Positions 28,601-41,200 of a stretch of DNA of 64,000 nt are shown here, piece after piece (the stretch's first letter is position 1; every line of letters starts with the position of its first letter). The DNA comes from Serilophus lunatus (Eukaryota; Chordata; Aves; Passeriformes; Eurylaimidae): the NCBI GenBank assembly GCA_013399895.1, contig VXBA01001184.1, positions 863,750 to 927,749 of the forward strand, read 5' to 3'. The position numbers and the translations under genes were made by a program. Under the pieces are notes generated by a model. It did not search any database. It worked only from the letters and a program-made list of their open reading frames with translations, and was not told where the DNA came from.

Positions 28601-31600
28601 TTTTGACTAGTAACTGTGGGAATCTAAGAAGCAATCTAAGAAGCCTTGCTTCCAAATACTGTCCCAAGATTTCCAAGTTCAGAGGTGACCATCAAAACCT
28701 CACTGCCAAAAACCAAAACTGCTTTAGTGTATAACTTGCTCTGGACCAAGCAGCCCTACCGAAATGCAGGACACCTGTTCAGAAAAACTTGTGAGAAAGT
28801 AAGGATGTTTTCATTTCCCTCTACAGTGATGGGGAATTCAAACAAAACCATCACAAGACATCTATTTAACAGCTTATCTAGATGCAGTGTCTCACTCTTG
28901 ATTTCAAACTGCCACCACATTCTATTTGACCATGAGCAGGTTCTATTAGTATTATTATTAAAGTATCTGTAGTTAATTTGTTTAATGCCAAGCCCTGCTG
29001 CCTCTGGGTGAACTATTCTCAAAGACAGACCAAAATCAGACCTCTAAAGAGGTTCCATCTCATGCCTGGACTCCAAAGGGGTTTAAACAGGAGCTAGACC
29101 CTGCTCAAAAGGAACACCTCAAGCCATGTGCAGAAGCCAGAAGTTCAGGCCCCTGAGAAACCATCAGGTCAAAGCTGGATTTTTTTGAACTTTAGCTGAG
29201 GAGTCAGAGAAATACAAAAGCTCCTAACATACTTGCAAGTATTGTGGACAAATTGAGTCTGTCTTTAAGGATTTAAAGACTTCTGCAAATATGAATACCA
29301 GAAATTTAATTCTGTTGATTAAGCTGAAGCTCTTCAGCCTTATTTACAAAGTGAATTCAGTCATTACTAAAAAAATAAAAAAAATAAAAATAGTGTGTTC
29401 AATTTTGACTAAATCACCTACCCAAGGGTCATACCACATTAGCCCTTCCATTCTGCATAAATACCATATACGTGCTTTACAGGAAAAGTGGAAGAGGTGA
29501 GTCATTCTGCTATGAAAAAATATTTCCACTTTAATGTTTTTTTCTATTATGCATATTGAATTAGTTAAATAGAAGTAGAATATCTCATTTAGACTTAAAT
29601 TAGTTTCATTCTGACAGTCAAGAAATACAGTGGGCTTTTTATCATCTAACATGCACTCTGTTTTTCAATGCCAGATTTTATCTTTCAAAATAATAATTAG
29701 CAGTATTTTTAACATTTTCTCAATTATAAAGAATTATCATTTAATGGAAAAAATTTCCATAAATTTTAGAGAGTACATTGTGTTAGCCAATTATGTTCTG
29801 TTTTATTTAGCTACTGTTATTAAACTAATACCATTCACTTTCTTACAATAAAAATTTTAAAAGGATCTTTAAAGGGAGAGAGAAGAAGCAGAGAAGATAA
29901 ATTATGCACCTGAAAGGAGGGGTTGTTTTTCTCTTTGTGTCTTTAGTGCAAATTCTTCACTGTGTTTCTCAGACACCATCTGTTTCAAAAACAACTCATC
30001 ACCAAACACAAGAGAGGAGATAGAAATTTCTAAAAGGAATGAAACCTGCCAATTAGTAGAGTGGTCTGAGCTTTCTCAAATAGGAAATACATAACAGTTG
30101 AGAGTTGTTAAAGATAGGCAATGGGTGTCACCTCAGATCTCACAGTACACCATTTTAAGGATTTTCATTAGAATAATAGATGGATTATTACTTTATAATG
30201 TTCCTGCACACTTGCTTTAAGTAGTCCAGAGCACATTTGGGCATTCAATAGCAGGGTTTGTTTCACTTAGTATAGGTGTGGAGTATTCTTTTAATTATTT
30301 TTTTAAAGCCTACTATTGAAGCTTGAACAATGGGTCACACTTGCTCATGGCCTCACTCCATTTGCAATTTCACATCAGTGAGATTTTGGAAAAACAGAAA
30401 CTAGCAGAATTATTTACATCAGGGACTCCCTCACCTGTGCCAGTACCCTTTCTGCAGGATTTTAGGAGGAGAGAGCAGAACCCAAAATATATCCAGGTAT
30501 CTAACAACAGGACAACAAGATAACTCAACCTAAAGAGGGGCTTACATCAGTTCCAAAATGCTACTTACTGTTACTTCTAGAAGTTCCTACTGGAAGAGCA
30601 AGGTACTGATTTTTCACTCAATTATACTACTGAGTTTAAGGATAGCACTGTCCTTGCTTAAACTAATTATTTTATCTTTTTTCCTTTTCCCTCTCTTCAT
30701 AGTATGTGGGAACAAAAAAAAATTACATAGTTTCATCTAATAAGTAACAGTGAAGAAATAAGTTCCCAGAAAAACACAGAAATTCTTTTGGCAAATTATA
30801 CATCTATTTATTAAAAAAAGATATTATGGTGTAAGAATATAGATGAGACAAGAACCATCAAGCTGTATAGATGTCTGCCATCATATCCACTCATGTCGAA
30901 CAATTTCATAGAGACTATATTTGCTGTATTAAATATATTATTAAATATCACTCTGAAATTGTTTATATTATTTATTCTGGTCACACCTTGGTCAAACAAA
31001 AAACCTTCAGCAAGCCAGAGATATGACATTTTTCTGCCCTTCCCTAGTTCTCCCTGTTCTTCTCCATCATTCAAAACAACTCTCTTTTCCGTAGATCCAA
31101 TAATTTATTTCACACATGGAACATTCTTAACATCAGAGTACCTTTACAAGTAATTTTATAGCTATCAGTTCCCTTGGCAGTTCTATTAGATTAAATCCAT
31201 TAGCACACTCACATATACACATCAATTTTCAGCTCTTTCTGTTTGGAACATGTGACTATTAAGATGTTATCCTTTCATGATGCTTATACAGATTCTAAAA
31301 ATCTGGATAGCTTGTGTGTCCTTAGCTGAGTTTTTACATCTACTATTATTATTTTATTACTGCATTAATTTATCATAGTTTCTATATTCCTGACCCTGCT
31401 ACCTCAACATAATTACACTATAGGCAACCATCTCTGCTCCTACTCAATATTCTGACCAGCTTCACTGAGTTTTAAATGCACAAAATGGTCGTTGCCACAC
31501 ATTGCAACTGCTGAAGCCAGAAATGAAATCTTGTGCTTTGTTACTAAAAATAGAACTGCTTCCAACTACCTGAGCTGGAAAGCTAATTACAGAGCTAGTA

Positions 31601-34600
31601 AACAGTGCTCCTCCCCATTGAGCAAATGGCAGAATAAGGAGACTAATGCTAATGCATTAGGGCTCCCATGGTCCTGCGGGTCTTTGAAATCTATCAAGTG
31701 TCATTTATTTAATCATTTGTGGCTGTTTGCATCACGGATAAATTACCATTTAAGTAAATAACTGTTTGACTGTTGAATCAACAAATCAGGGAGAAAAAGA
31801 ACAATCAGCCCAATTTAGGAAAAAGTATTTAGCCTAATTTTCAGCTTGCAACTATCAGAATAATTTCAGTGAAGTAAATAGCATATTGTTGATTTTGACT
31901 AGGTAAGAGTCTAGTTCTTATTTCCTGCAGTAGAGGGGTTATTAGAGCACCGCTTGCTTAAAGACTTTTTGCAAGTTATTTCTGTCATATGCAGGCAAGA
32001 AAAAACAACTGCCACTGCAAGAAAGCACTTTCTCCCCTTGAAAGTACTCTCAGCCACATCTGCAGAACAGCAGCACATTGGCTGGAAGAAATTCCCTGCT
32101 GAGAGATCTTAAGGTAGAAATGCCCATGGGGTTCAGATGCTCCTCTGCATTTGGTAATGAAACACTTGTTTTCCTGTTCCATGGGACTGATCCTTACCAT
32201 GTAGCCCAATACAAGCTTTGTTGGCAACAAGGATTCAGCCACCACTCAGTCGGTAAAGCTCAACTCATTTTCAGCCATTACTGAGGCAACAACATGTAGA
32301 TAATAAAGCAAACATTAAAATAACTGTAAACAGCTGCAGCTTCAAAGCAAAACTAAGATATCCATTATGTTTGTTCATCCAAAACCTCTTCTGAGGCCAA
32401 GGGGTATGTAGAGTCTGGAATTATAGTTTTGCTTTGACTGTAGAATATAGGAATAAAAGAATTATGTAAAAAACACTAGAAAAACCAATTTTAAATGGCA
32501 TTTCTACTGATCCTTCCTAAACCCCAAAGAAATAAAGAGTCAAGTAAATAAAACCTCTAAGACTGTACTCAACAGATTAGAAGAATTTGGTGGAGGAAAA
32601 GAGTATGCAAATAAGCATAAACTATTTACTGGTCACCATGTTTCTGTCATGTAAGAGACATATACAAGGACAGTGCATCCCGGGACAGCATTGCTATCTG
32701 AGGGTAAATACATTATTTACACAGCTCATTTGGGAGAGGAGAAGATGAGCTCCCTCTTCTGTCTCCAATTTTTATGAAAAGTTGGGATGTCCTCAGCCAA
32801 GCAAACCACCTCCTGTTGTGAAGGAAAAGCAGGCTGCCACCTTTTCGCAAATCTGATTGGAAAAAAGAAGGCAAGGGAGAAAATGTGGACAGAGGTTGAA
32901 GTGTGCAGAATAAGGGAAAAATACCAACAGGAGCTAAAAAGGAGAAAAAGAAAGGCACAAGCAAGTCAGATTAAAGAAAAACAACCATATTTCAAGCTCT
33001 GCATATTCCAAAGAATGGAAGAAGAATCTTCTAATAATAACATTGGTGGGGAAAAGAAATAGAGTATCAGCCTTTTCATCTTAAACAGAAGAAATCTAAG
33101 GAACATCACAAGGTAGTCCCACACCATCACACCTAAGTCAACCCTGAAGAAGTCAAGTCACGCACCGGGACCTTCATAGTTGTCATTTGAGCACAGTGTT
33201 TCACCAGAACTGACACATCTTGTTTCCGTGGTGCTCATGCTATGAGTCCTCTAGAGAAAGTCATACGCATTTTTCACATTTAAACCCATATGAGTGTGTG
33301 TGTTTGTACACACACAGTTGGACAATGCTAAAGGTTAGGATTTCATGGTTTTCAGTCATAATCAACATTAAAAATCAATTGAATCTCTGACTTTCAATCA
33401 CTGATGAATCTTCCTGTGTTTTCAGACCTTTCCTTCTGATCTAAATGGCCACAAAGACATTAGACAACACGTTCATATATTTGATAAAATGTCATTATAG
33501 CAGGACAAAGGCCACTCAAATGATAGTATATTCCAAAAAATAACCCACAAAAAAAGGCAAACAACACAGGCAATATTTTCCCTGCAACCTGATTGCTTCT
33601 CACCTTAGGGCAGAGATCTGATAAATGACTCCCACAGTTAAAGGTTATAATTTATTCATTCAGATTTCAAACACACAACATGGACAGCCACTGTCCTCAT
33701 GTACTGCACAGACTAAGTTACACATTTAAATTACTCAAGTATTTTTAGGTAGTTTGCTTTTTTTTGCATTAAACTTGCTATATTTATATGCCAAGTAAGA
33801 TGTGCTTCCAACTTTTGCTTAAGACAGTAAAAAGTTTCCAATCCCCTTCTCAAAAAAATTACCACAAGCAAGGAAGAGGATAAAAACATAGAATGTGAGG
33901 AAACTGTTGAAAATAAGTTGTGTAATTCCTTTAAATATAAGATGCTGTCTCAGGCCATCATGGAAAAAACACTTTCAAACTCACACCCTTTAATGAAGGA
34001 AGTAACTTTGTGAACGTTGCATTGTTATGCCAAAAAATTAATCTTTCACCGCACAGGCATCATTCAAACTTCAACCTTCCTAATGAGTATATCAGCAAAT
34101 GTAAAGACTCTAGAGTCAGAATGAAATTAATGAAATAAATTTACAGATCTATGAAACAGGAGGGAAGGGCAGTAACTAAGAATTAACACATTCCTTCCTT
34201 CAATAACCTTGAGTCAGAGGCACTGGTTCTAGAACACATTAATGGAAAACATTGAAGCATATGAAAAAGAACTTTATCCTACAACAGACTGAAAGTACAG
34301 TAGTTTTCTGTGTCATAGCAGCACCAATTTCAAAAGAGTCCATAACCATATATGTTTATGACTCAAAACATTAGCAACCACTTATAACAGACTCTTTTAA
34401 TATGCCAAAAATTCATCAGAAGTACTATCTGACCAACTGACCAATTTTTATACAACACGGATACTTAATTTTAAAATCTCTCAGATGATAAAATGCTCAA
34501 AATTTTCTAGATAATTCAATAGCTAAAAAAAAAACAAACCAGCTACACACTGGTCTTTACAGCACAAGGAGTCTGTAGGTAGGAATAAAGGTAAATAGAC

Positions 34601-34613
34601 TCCATTGCCTTAC

Positions 34614-36005
34614 CTCAGCTATGTGTGGCATTGGGTTAAATCCACAGAGATTGCACACAACTTTCTTGCACTCTGTACAGGTATTAAAGTTGGGGGGATC
34701 CTTAGAACCAATATTTAGTCCAGTTTTACAAAGGGGACAAGATGCTTCAGGCTGGCTGGCTTTCTTTGGTTCTGACAGCCCAGCAGGTTTCTTAGCTTCA
34801 GCAGGCTGAGGCTTGCTATCTTTAGTTAAACCAGGTTTCTTTTCTGCATCAGATCCTTTAGCTGTTAAAACACTATCCACTTTTGATGGCTCTGGTTTTT
34901 CAGCTGCAAAAGGCTTGGCTTCTTTCTTTGCAGGAACAACTTTTGGAAGAGGCTGAGCCTGAGCAGCCTCTCTGGGGGCTGCCTGAGGGGCTGGAGGCTG
35001 TGATGGAGGCTGGGGCTGCTTTGCTGCAGGACCAGGTGGAGCAGGGGCTGACGTCTGAGACCCTGGCTGACCCGCTGTGGAAATTAAATTTGAGGCCTGA
35101 CTGAAGATTGAAGCTCCAAATCCAAAGAGTTTCCCAGTAACTGTTTCTTGTGGTGTTGTAGGCTGAGGCTTAGGGGTATCAGTGATGCCTCCCAGATTAA
35201 GGCTGAAACGCCTTGACTGCTCTGGAGTTTTCTGAGGTGGCTGGGCTTGAGGTGCTGGTTTGGGTCCTGTCCCTGCTTGCGGACCCTTGGGAGCTGGTTT
35301 AGTGTCAGGCTTTGGGGCTGGTTTTGATGGTAACTTTTTAGGATCATCTTTTGTTTGTGTTGGCTCAACAGGTTTTTGAGTTTTAGCATCTGGTCTAGTC
35401 TCAGGCTGAGATGCAAGCTTGGGATCTGACTTCTGCCGAGACACTTGTGGAACAGGCCTGGAATCTGGTTTATCACTGCTTGGATGTCTGTCCTGTGATG
35501 GTTTGGTAAGCTCTGGCTTTGGGGAATCTGTCACTTTCTGTTGAGCTGGCGGTGGTTTGGGACCTGCCAAGTCCTGTTTCTGCACTGGTGCTGCAGAGGT
35601 AGGCACAGTGTCCGCCGCAGGCTTCTGTACACTGGGTTGTTTTTGCTTATCTTCAACCTGCATTGGCTTGACCTGATCAGACTTTGGAGTAGGATCAATT
35701 CGCTGGGAGATCTCCGTGGGCTCTGCACGGGGTTCTTTCGATTTTACAGGGGGAGATCCAGGCAAAGACGGCTGCTTTTTCTGTGGCGGGGGTTTTTTCG
35801 ATTCTGCTACCTGTGAAGGATCGGGTTTTGGAGAAACATCTTTCTTTTGAACTGGTTGTGGTTGGGGAGATGATTTAGCAGTTGAAGGTGGAATGGATGT
35901 CTTCTGTTTGGGTTGTGGTGGCTGTGGCCCAGGACCATGACCTGGTCCTAGGTCGCCTCCTAACGCTCTTTGCATCTGGCAGTTTAAACAGAGCCATTCA
36001 TTAAT
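34614..36005 (-). CDS. PCLO: PCLO coding exon 3: end of zinc finger region 1, P/K-rich linker, most of zinc finger region 2 (residues 498-961)
   Basis: The exon is 1,392 bp, exactly 464 codons in phase 0-0. The acceptor is CTTTTTTTTTCAG|ATTAATGAA and the donor GCTGAG|GTAAGG. It opens with INEWLCLNCQMQRAL, supplying Cys503 and Cys506, the last pair of zinc finger region 1. A Pro/Lys/Gln-rich, probably disordered linker follows. It contains RRFSLNLGGI (762-771) and LFGFGASIFSQASNLIST (790-807), the latter a motif of piccolo and bassoon. The exon closes with CPLC (920/923), CTEC (940/943) and CNLC (948/951) of zinc finger region 2, ending GFNPMPHIAE. Its final Cys pair must lie in the next exon, which is not in this window. 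The architecture of low-complexity stretch, six Cys and GFNPxPHIxE repeats that of exon 2, suggesting duplication. Residue numbers count from Met1 of this copy. The region appears somewhat shorter than in mammals, judged from memory. Confidence 0.96.
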
Positions 36006-37212
36006 CTGAAAAAAAAAGGTATTGTAATTAAGACAAAGTTGATAAAATTAACATAATAAAAGCCTATTCTAGTGTATGGCTTGTTGTAGCATTTCAGACT
36101 TCTGTGCAAAAAGGGAGAAATAATATCACTAATAACATTTTGCAGTTAACATGCCCAACTGAATATTTTCATTCTTCGCCCCATTCCAATGAGTCAAGCT
36201 ATCACTGAGCCCATGATTCTAATGGCTTCACATTCAGTTTACACACAGCTGAATACTGGAGGATAAAACCCCAGAAGATTGAAAAAAAAAAAATGCATTG
36301 GAATTTCATGGGACCCAGCAGTGATTCATTTACAGCAATGATTTGCCAGAATAATGACAAATGCTGCTAAAATAGTTTAACACATCAAGTTTGCTGACAG
36401 AAAACAATAATCAGAATTAAAACACAGTAAATGCATAATTATCTTTAAGCATATATCTATTGAGCTCAGCTTATGAACAGCTTATGCTTTTGCTAATGGC
36501 TTAAATTACAGAGCACAGGTATTGGCAGTAATATGTATCCAATGAATTAGGCACAGAGGTGTGTTAATTGGCATCATATATTACACAGATTTATGGTTTA
36601 CCACCAATTTCAGAGGGCAAGTCTTCATCTCGAATCAGTGACAAGCTTTGCCTAAGCCCTGATGGTATTTCAAGAGCCATAATTAAATTTCCCAAAACTC
36701 CTTTGCTGCTAGAAGTTTCTAGGGTAATTACTGCAACTCTGTATACAATGGGCCTCTCTTTTCACACAGAGGAGAAGGAATAAAGCAAATTATGTATTTA
36801 CCCATATTTCTCATCAATACCTCAACTTGAAAACATTTTTTTCTCCTTCCCAACAATACTGCATGAGAGGGAAACTATATCTTCTAATAGACAGAAAAAA
36901 CCAGCTTCCCAATGGGAGAAAAGATCAAATTACATAAAACAACATGTGGTCATGGGCTGTTTTCCACATTTTCCATCACTAACAAATACTATATGCAATA
37001 AAAAGGCCATTCAATATGGTACAAAGTCCCATAGGCCTATACCTGCAAGTAGATATTTAAGCAGGTCAGCAGTAGCTCTCCTATTGGAGATGTTTCTGTG
37101 TGTTTAACACTGGGTACCCATTACAGCATTTTCACGCACCACTGCAACAGTGGGGCCTGCACAGAACCTAAGTCTCTTTTCCCTTGAGGGTGAAGACTTC
37201 TGGATGCTGTTT

Positions 37213-37278
37213 CTCACTCGAGTATCAATGATCTTAGAGGTCTTTTACAGCATAAACAATTCTGTCATACTATGAAAT
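37213..37278 (+). mobile_element. Short CR1 3'-terminal fragment
   Basis: TCAATGATCTTAGAGGTCTT followed by AACAATTCTGTCATACTATG matches the extreme 3' end of CR1 (GATGATCTTAGAGGTCTTTTCC, then ATTCTATG repeats). Only about 65 bp is recognisable. Confidence 0.75.
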
Positions 37279-38187
37279 CTCTGCTATACACCATGGGACA
37301 AATCTGGAGGTACTACATACAGAGAAAGATTTTTGCCTATGTAATATCAGAGCTCACTAGAAGGAAAGAGCTCTGATGTCATGGACTGAGGCAATGAATT
37401 CATTATTTCGGTGTGCTTTGCCAACTTCACATTTTTCCAGCAGCAAAAATTAAAAAAGAGCAGTTGGATGCAGCTCCCTAAAACAGTTATTTCAATTACT
37501 TGATAAACATGGTATATACACAGACTCTGGAATATAAGCTCACTATTACTAACAGCTTTGAAAAGATAGCAAATTTTGGCCTCAGCTGTAAGTTCACAGT
37601 AATCAAGTTACCATTCATAATAAGGCTGTTTTTGTCTTCCATTTTCAATGCATTTTTTTTTTTATGGTTAAACAATTCTTTTACCTAATTGCAACCCATA
37701 TAACACGTGACTGTTTAAAAGCAAAACCAACTGGAACAAAACTGGAACATATGTTTAAGATCTGCTTTGAATTATGAAAAGAATTAATTTCAGATGTGCA
37801 CAGAGGATCAGACCAAGGATTACATTTAGCTTAACTCCAATTTTATTTGATTAGTGATCAGTTTTCCTACCTGAATTTAGATATTAATAATCTATTTTAA
37901 TACATACTTTTACTACTTCTGGATGAATTCTTAGAGTGTTTTCTAGAAGATTAAAGTGCAATCAAAGACCAGGTTGTCACTGGCTGGCTTTGGCAAAGTA
38001 ACTAAAATTTCTAGGGAGAGAGGCTCCCCTCTACAATGGGGAAAGAAAGGATCTTATGAGGAGCTTTTTAATGGCCCTAAGGAAGGAATGGCTTTTCCCT
38101 CTATCCACAGAACTTTTACAGATATGTGGACAATGCACTTTCCATCATAATTCACTGCTCCTGATTCTTTTTAACACTTCCACTTGC

Positions 38188-38228
38188 CTTTTTTTTGTTG
38201 TTTTTTTTGTTTTTGTTTTTTTTTTTTG
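38188..38228. repeat. T-rich homopolymeric tract
   Basis: Runs of T interrupted by single G residues (TTTTTTGTTGTTTT pattern) in intron 2. No flanking retroposon body is recognised. Confidence 0.9.
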
Positions 38229-41200
38229 GAATTAGTATAAGTACTGTACTCCTAAGTACAGAAACCAGATGAAACCATGGCAGTAACAGGTGCCTACCTG
38301 CTCTCACTCAGCTTACAGGAAACCTAAATTTAAGTCACTCTGACACCTTTAAGGACTCAGATGAAGTGGTGTACAGTTGGGTGGGGCTACAAAATGCATA
38401 GATGGAATATTTCTTATGTTTAAGGTGTCCAGATTCCAAATTCATTAATAAGCATTTAGGTTTGTCTTCAACATGCAGCTGGTCTACAGCTTTCAAGACA
38501 ATTTTGTGCAAAAGACAAAACCTTAATCCTCAAGCTCTATTTTTATCTTAAAAAATATATGTATGTATACATATATGTGCATTCTTGGCATGAAACAGAA
38601 GACTTTAAAACTAGAAATGAATTTGCTACTCATACAGCTGAAGTTCAAAACGGAAAAATGTAGGAAGTTTCACTTCACTGTATTATTTTTTAAGTCTTTC
38701 TGGTTTAAACATAAAATTCCTCCCATGCATTTCAGTGGGAGGAATTAAGTGCCAAAACCTTTAAGCCATTACAGCTTATACACATCACCTTCAAACAAAT
38801 ACAAAACTGCTCAAGCTCTAGTCCAAGTAATTGGAACTGCAGGAGTTCAGATGAAGGGCGCAACATGATAGTTTTTTATCAAACACTTGCCTGTTCATAC
38901 TACCGCAATTACAGAGATTTTCCATAAATTTTAACAGAGGCAGAAATGTGTTAAATATACATGCTCTTACACATTATAACACATGAAATAAACCTTACTA
39001 CTACTGTAGATACCAAAAATATCAATGTTTCTCTGTCCTTAAATATATTCCTGGCCAGTAGTTCTGTGACTTCCTAGTTTCTTTCTTCACATTTCTCATA
39101 TTTTTACCATAAAAAAGGCAAAAGTTTCCAGAGCAACTCATGAGCTTTTGCAGTTCTTGTCTATTTTTAAAGAAGATTCTTTTTGATGCTCAGTAACCCT
39201 AGATATCTACTTTTACACTGGTATATAGGAGTGGAAGCTGGGACTTATTTCTGAAAGAAATCTGTAAGTGATTTTTTTCATCCTAAGACCCATGCCATTA
39301 AGTGCCATGACTAGGACAAAATTCGACAGATTTCATGCAGCAGTTTTGTTCACGTTTCAACTACTAAACAAAAATTTGCTAATTTGCTTTCTAACTGATG
39401 TAGAAACTATATGCCCCCACAACAGCAAATGAGTAACTAAAGTGTCTTTATGTATCCATCAACCATAGCATCAACTCTACTAGTATGGAGCATCAAATGA
39501 ATTTATTCAGTATTTTAGTAACAACATCCATGGAGAATTACTTTGAAGCAAATTATAGCACCACATTCCATAGATTATGAACGCATACAAAAGGCAAGCC
39601 AGAAGTTGACACCAACAGCAAATATGAGCTGCAATTCAGTTCTCCCTATCCCAAACAAAGCCAACACAACTGAAGGCAATCCAGTGTCTCTTCCTTTCCT
39701 CAAAAGGCATCAGATTTTTTCTCACTATACAAACCCATCAAAAGCAACAGAAAAACTGTCAAAGAGCAAGGGCATCGGCTGACATAATTTCTATTCCTGC
39801 AGATGTAGGGGAGGAAGAGAATCCAGCCTGATTCTAAGATTCCAGATGTACATGAAAAATAAATTTTGACTTGCAGATTGAACATATTTCATATAAAAGT
39901 TACTGGCACACAATACAAATGTAGCTCTCAGAAGCCATTTTAACAGGCCTTTTGCAAAGCACGGCCACGCTGTAAGGGAGTGGATCTCATTCTCACTTAG
40001 ACCAGTAATTTGATGCTATAAAAAGGAACTCGAGATACGCATAAAATATTAACATCTCTTTACATCATCACAGAAATGTAAAGATTTATAAAGCCTTTAC
40101 TTTGCCACAGAAATGCAAATGGGTTTGGCTGACATTGCTCAGATCCAAAGCTTTATTGACAAAATCAGTTTCGAGTCTGAAAACACAGCAGTTCATTTCA
40201 CTCCTGACAATTTCAGAGAGGTGCGAGAAATCCAAATTTGGCTCTTAGTAGACATTTTTGCCAAGATGATGAGAGAAACACAAGAAATAAAGTGCTCAAG
40301 CACATGATTTTATGCAGCTTTGTGCAGGGTGGTAGATTACTGTAAGAAACAAGAAACTAGATCAGAAAATCCTGTTATGAACAAAAAAGAACAACTGTCA
40401 CCAAAAAAAAAAATGGAATTAGTATGTCAACATACAAATGAAAAGGCTTCGTAAGCCTAGGCAATACTGGAGACAAACTTCCTTCCACACCATATTTCCA
40501 TGAATAGTATCTCAGCTATTCAAAGTAATTACACCGAAACAAATATTAAATTGTTTTTCATGGTATGCAACTGATCCTCATTTGAGGCAAATAGATCATT
40601 GCTACAAAATACATATTTGCCTTCCTTTTAGGTATCAGATGAGTTTATCAGGGAACACTGGCTCAATTGCTCACGAACGTAACACCAGGTTCTAGACAGC
40701 AGCATGGCCTCTGGGTATCCATTTCACAAACCACAGCAGTGGCTACACCCACAGTAGCTTGGTGCTGAACCAATGTTGGAGCAAACTTCTTAAATACCCA
40801 CATTAATATGCTATTCTCAAATGTTACTTAGGCATTCAGAAACTACTAAACTCTACTGGATGAATTGTGTTATGCAGCTATCATCACCTTAAAACATATT
40901 CTACTATTCTGCTTAAATTCCCCATGCAAACACCTATTGTTTGCATAAGAACTTTGAATGCTTGGGAAACTATCACTTTATACTTTATATAATTAGAATC
41001 AAAGCAAAAAAGGGAACATAACCTTTTGATTTTTTATTTATTTTTTTTGAATGTCAGTGTCTCAGAAAATTCACAAGTTAGTTTTTATAGCCAAGGACGC
41101 GATTAAGGTGCCTCATGCACAGGACGGGGAAAAAGACTTTCAAAGACAGCTCAGTGCACTGCAACAAATGCTCATTCCTTTCATTAACTTCATCAAGATT

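Larger units (their letters stand above)
1..34613 (-). other. PCLO: PCLO intron 3 (partial; 3' end outside the window)
   Basis: The intron begins at 34613 with GTAAGG and does not end within the window. No acceptor followed by the expected next piccolo exon, which would complete zinc finger 2 with an EWLCLNC-like start, is present in the minus-strand frames, so the intron is at least 34.6 kb. The sequence is AT-rich with only short chance reading frames. Recognisable content is CR1 fragments (near 13.7, 17.2-17.8, 21.8-22.1, 23.55-24.1 and 25.5 kb), a TA/CA microsatellite at 2.0 kb and small hairpins. I see nothing else in 1-13.7 kb or 25.7-34.6 kb. Confidence 0.88.

Noticed and set aside
28646..28972. 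108-codon plus-strand frame in intron 3
   Set aside because: No domain or family resemblance. An overlapping minus-strand frame of similar length indicates chance.
33291..33318. GTGTGTGTGTTTGTACACACACAG-type palindrome-like run, split here by eye into TG and CA arms
   Set aside because: It is explained by adjacent TG and CA microsatellite slippage. No evidence of a specific site.
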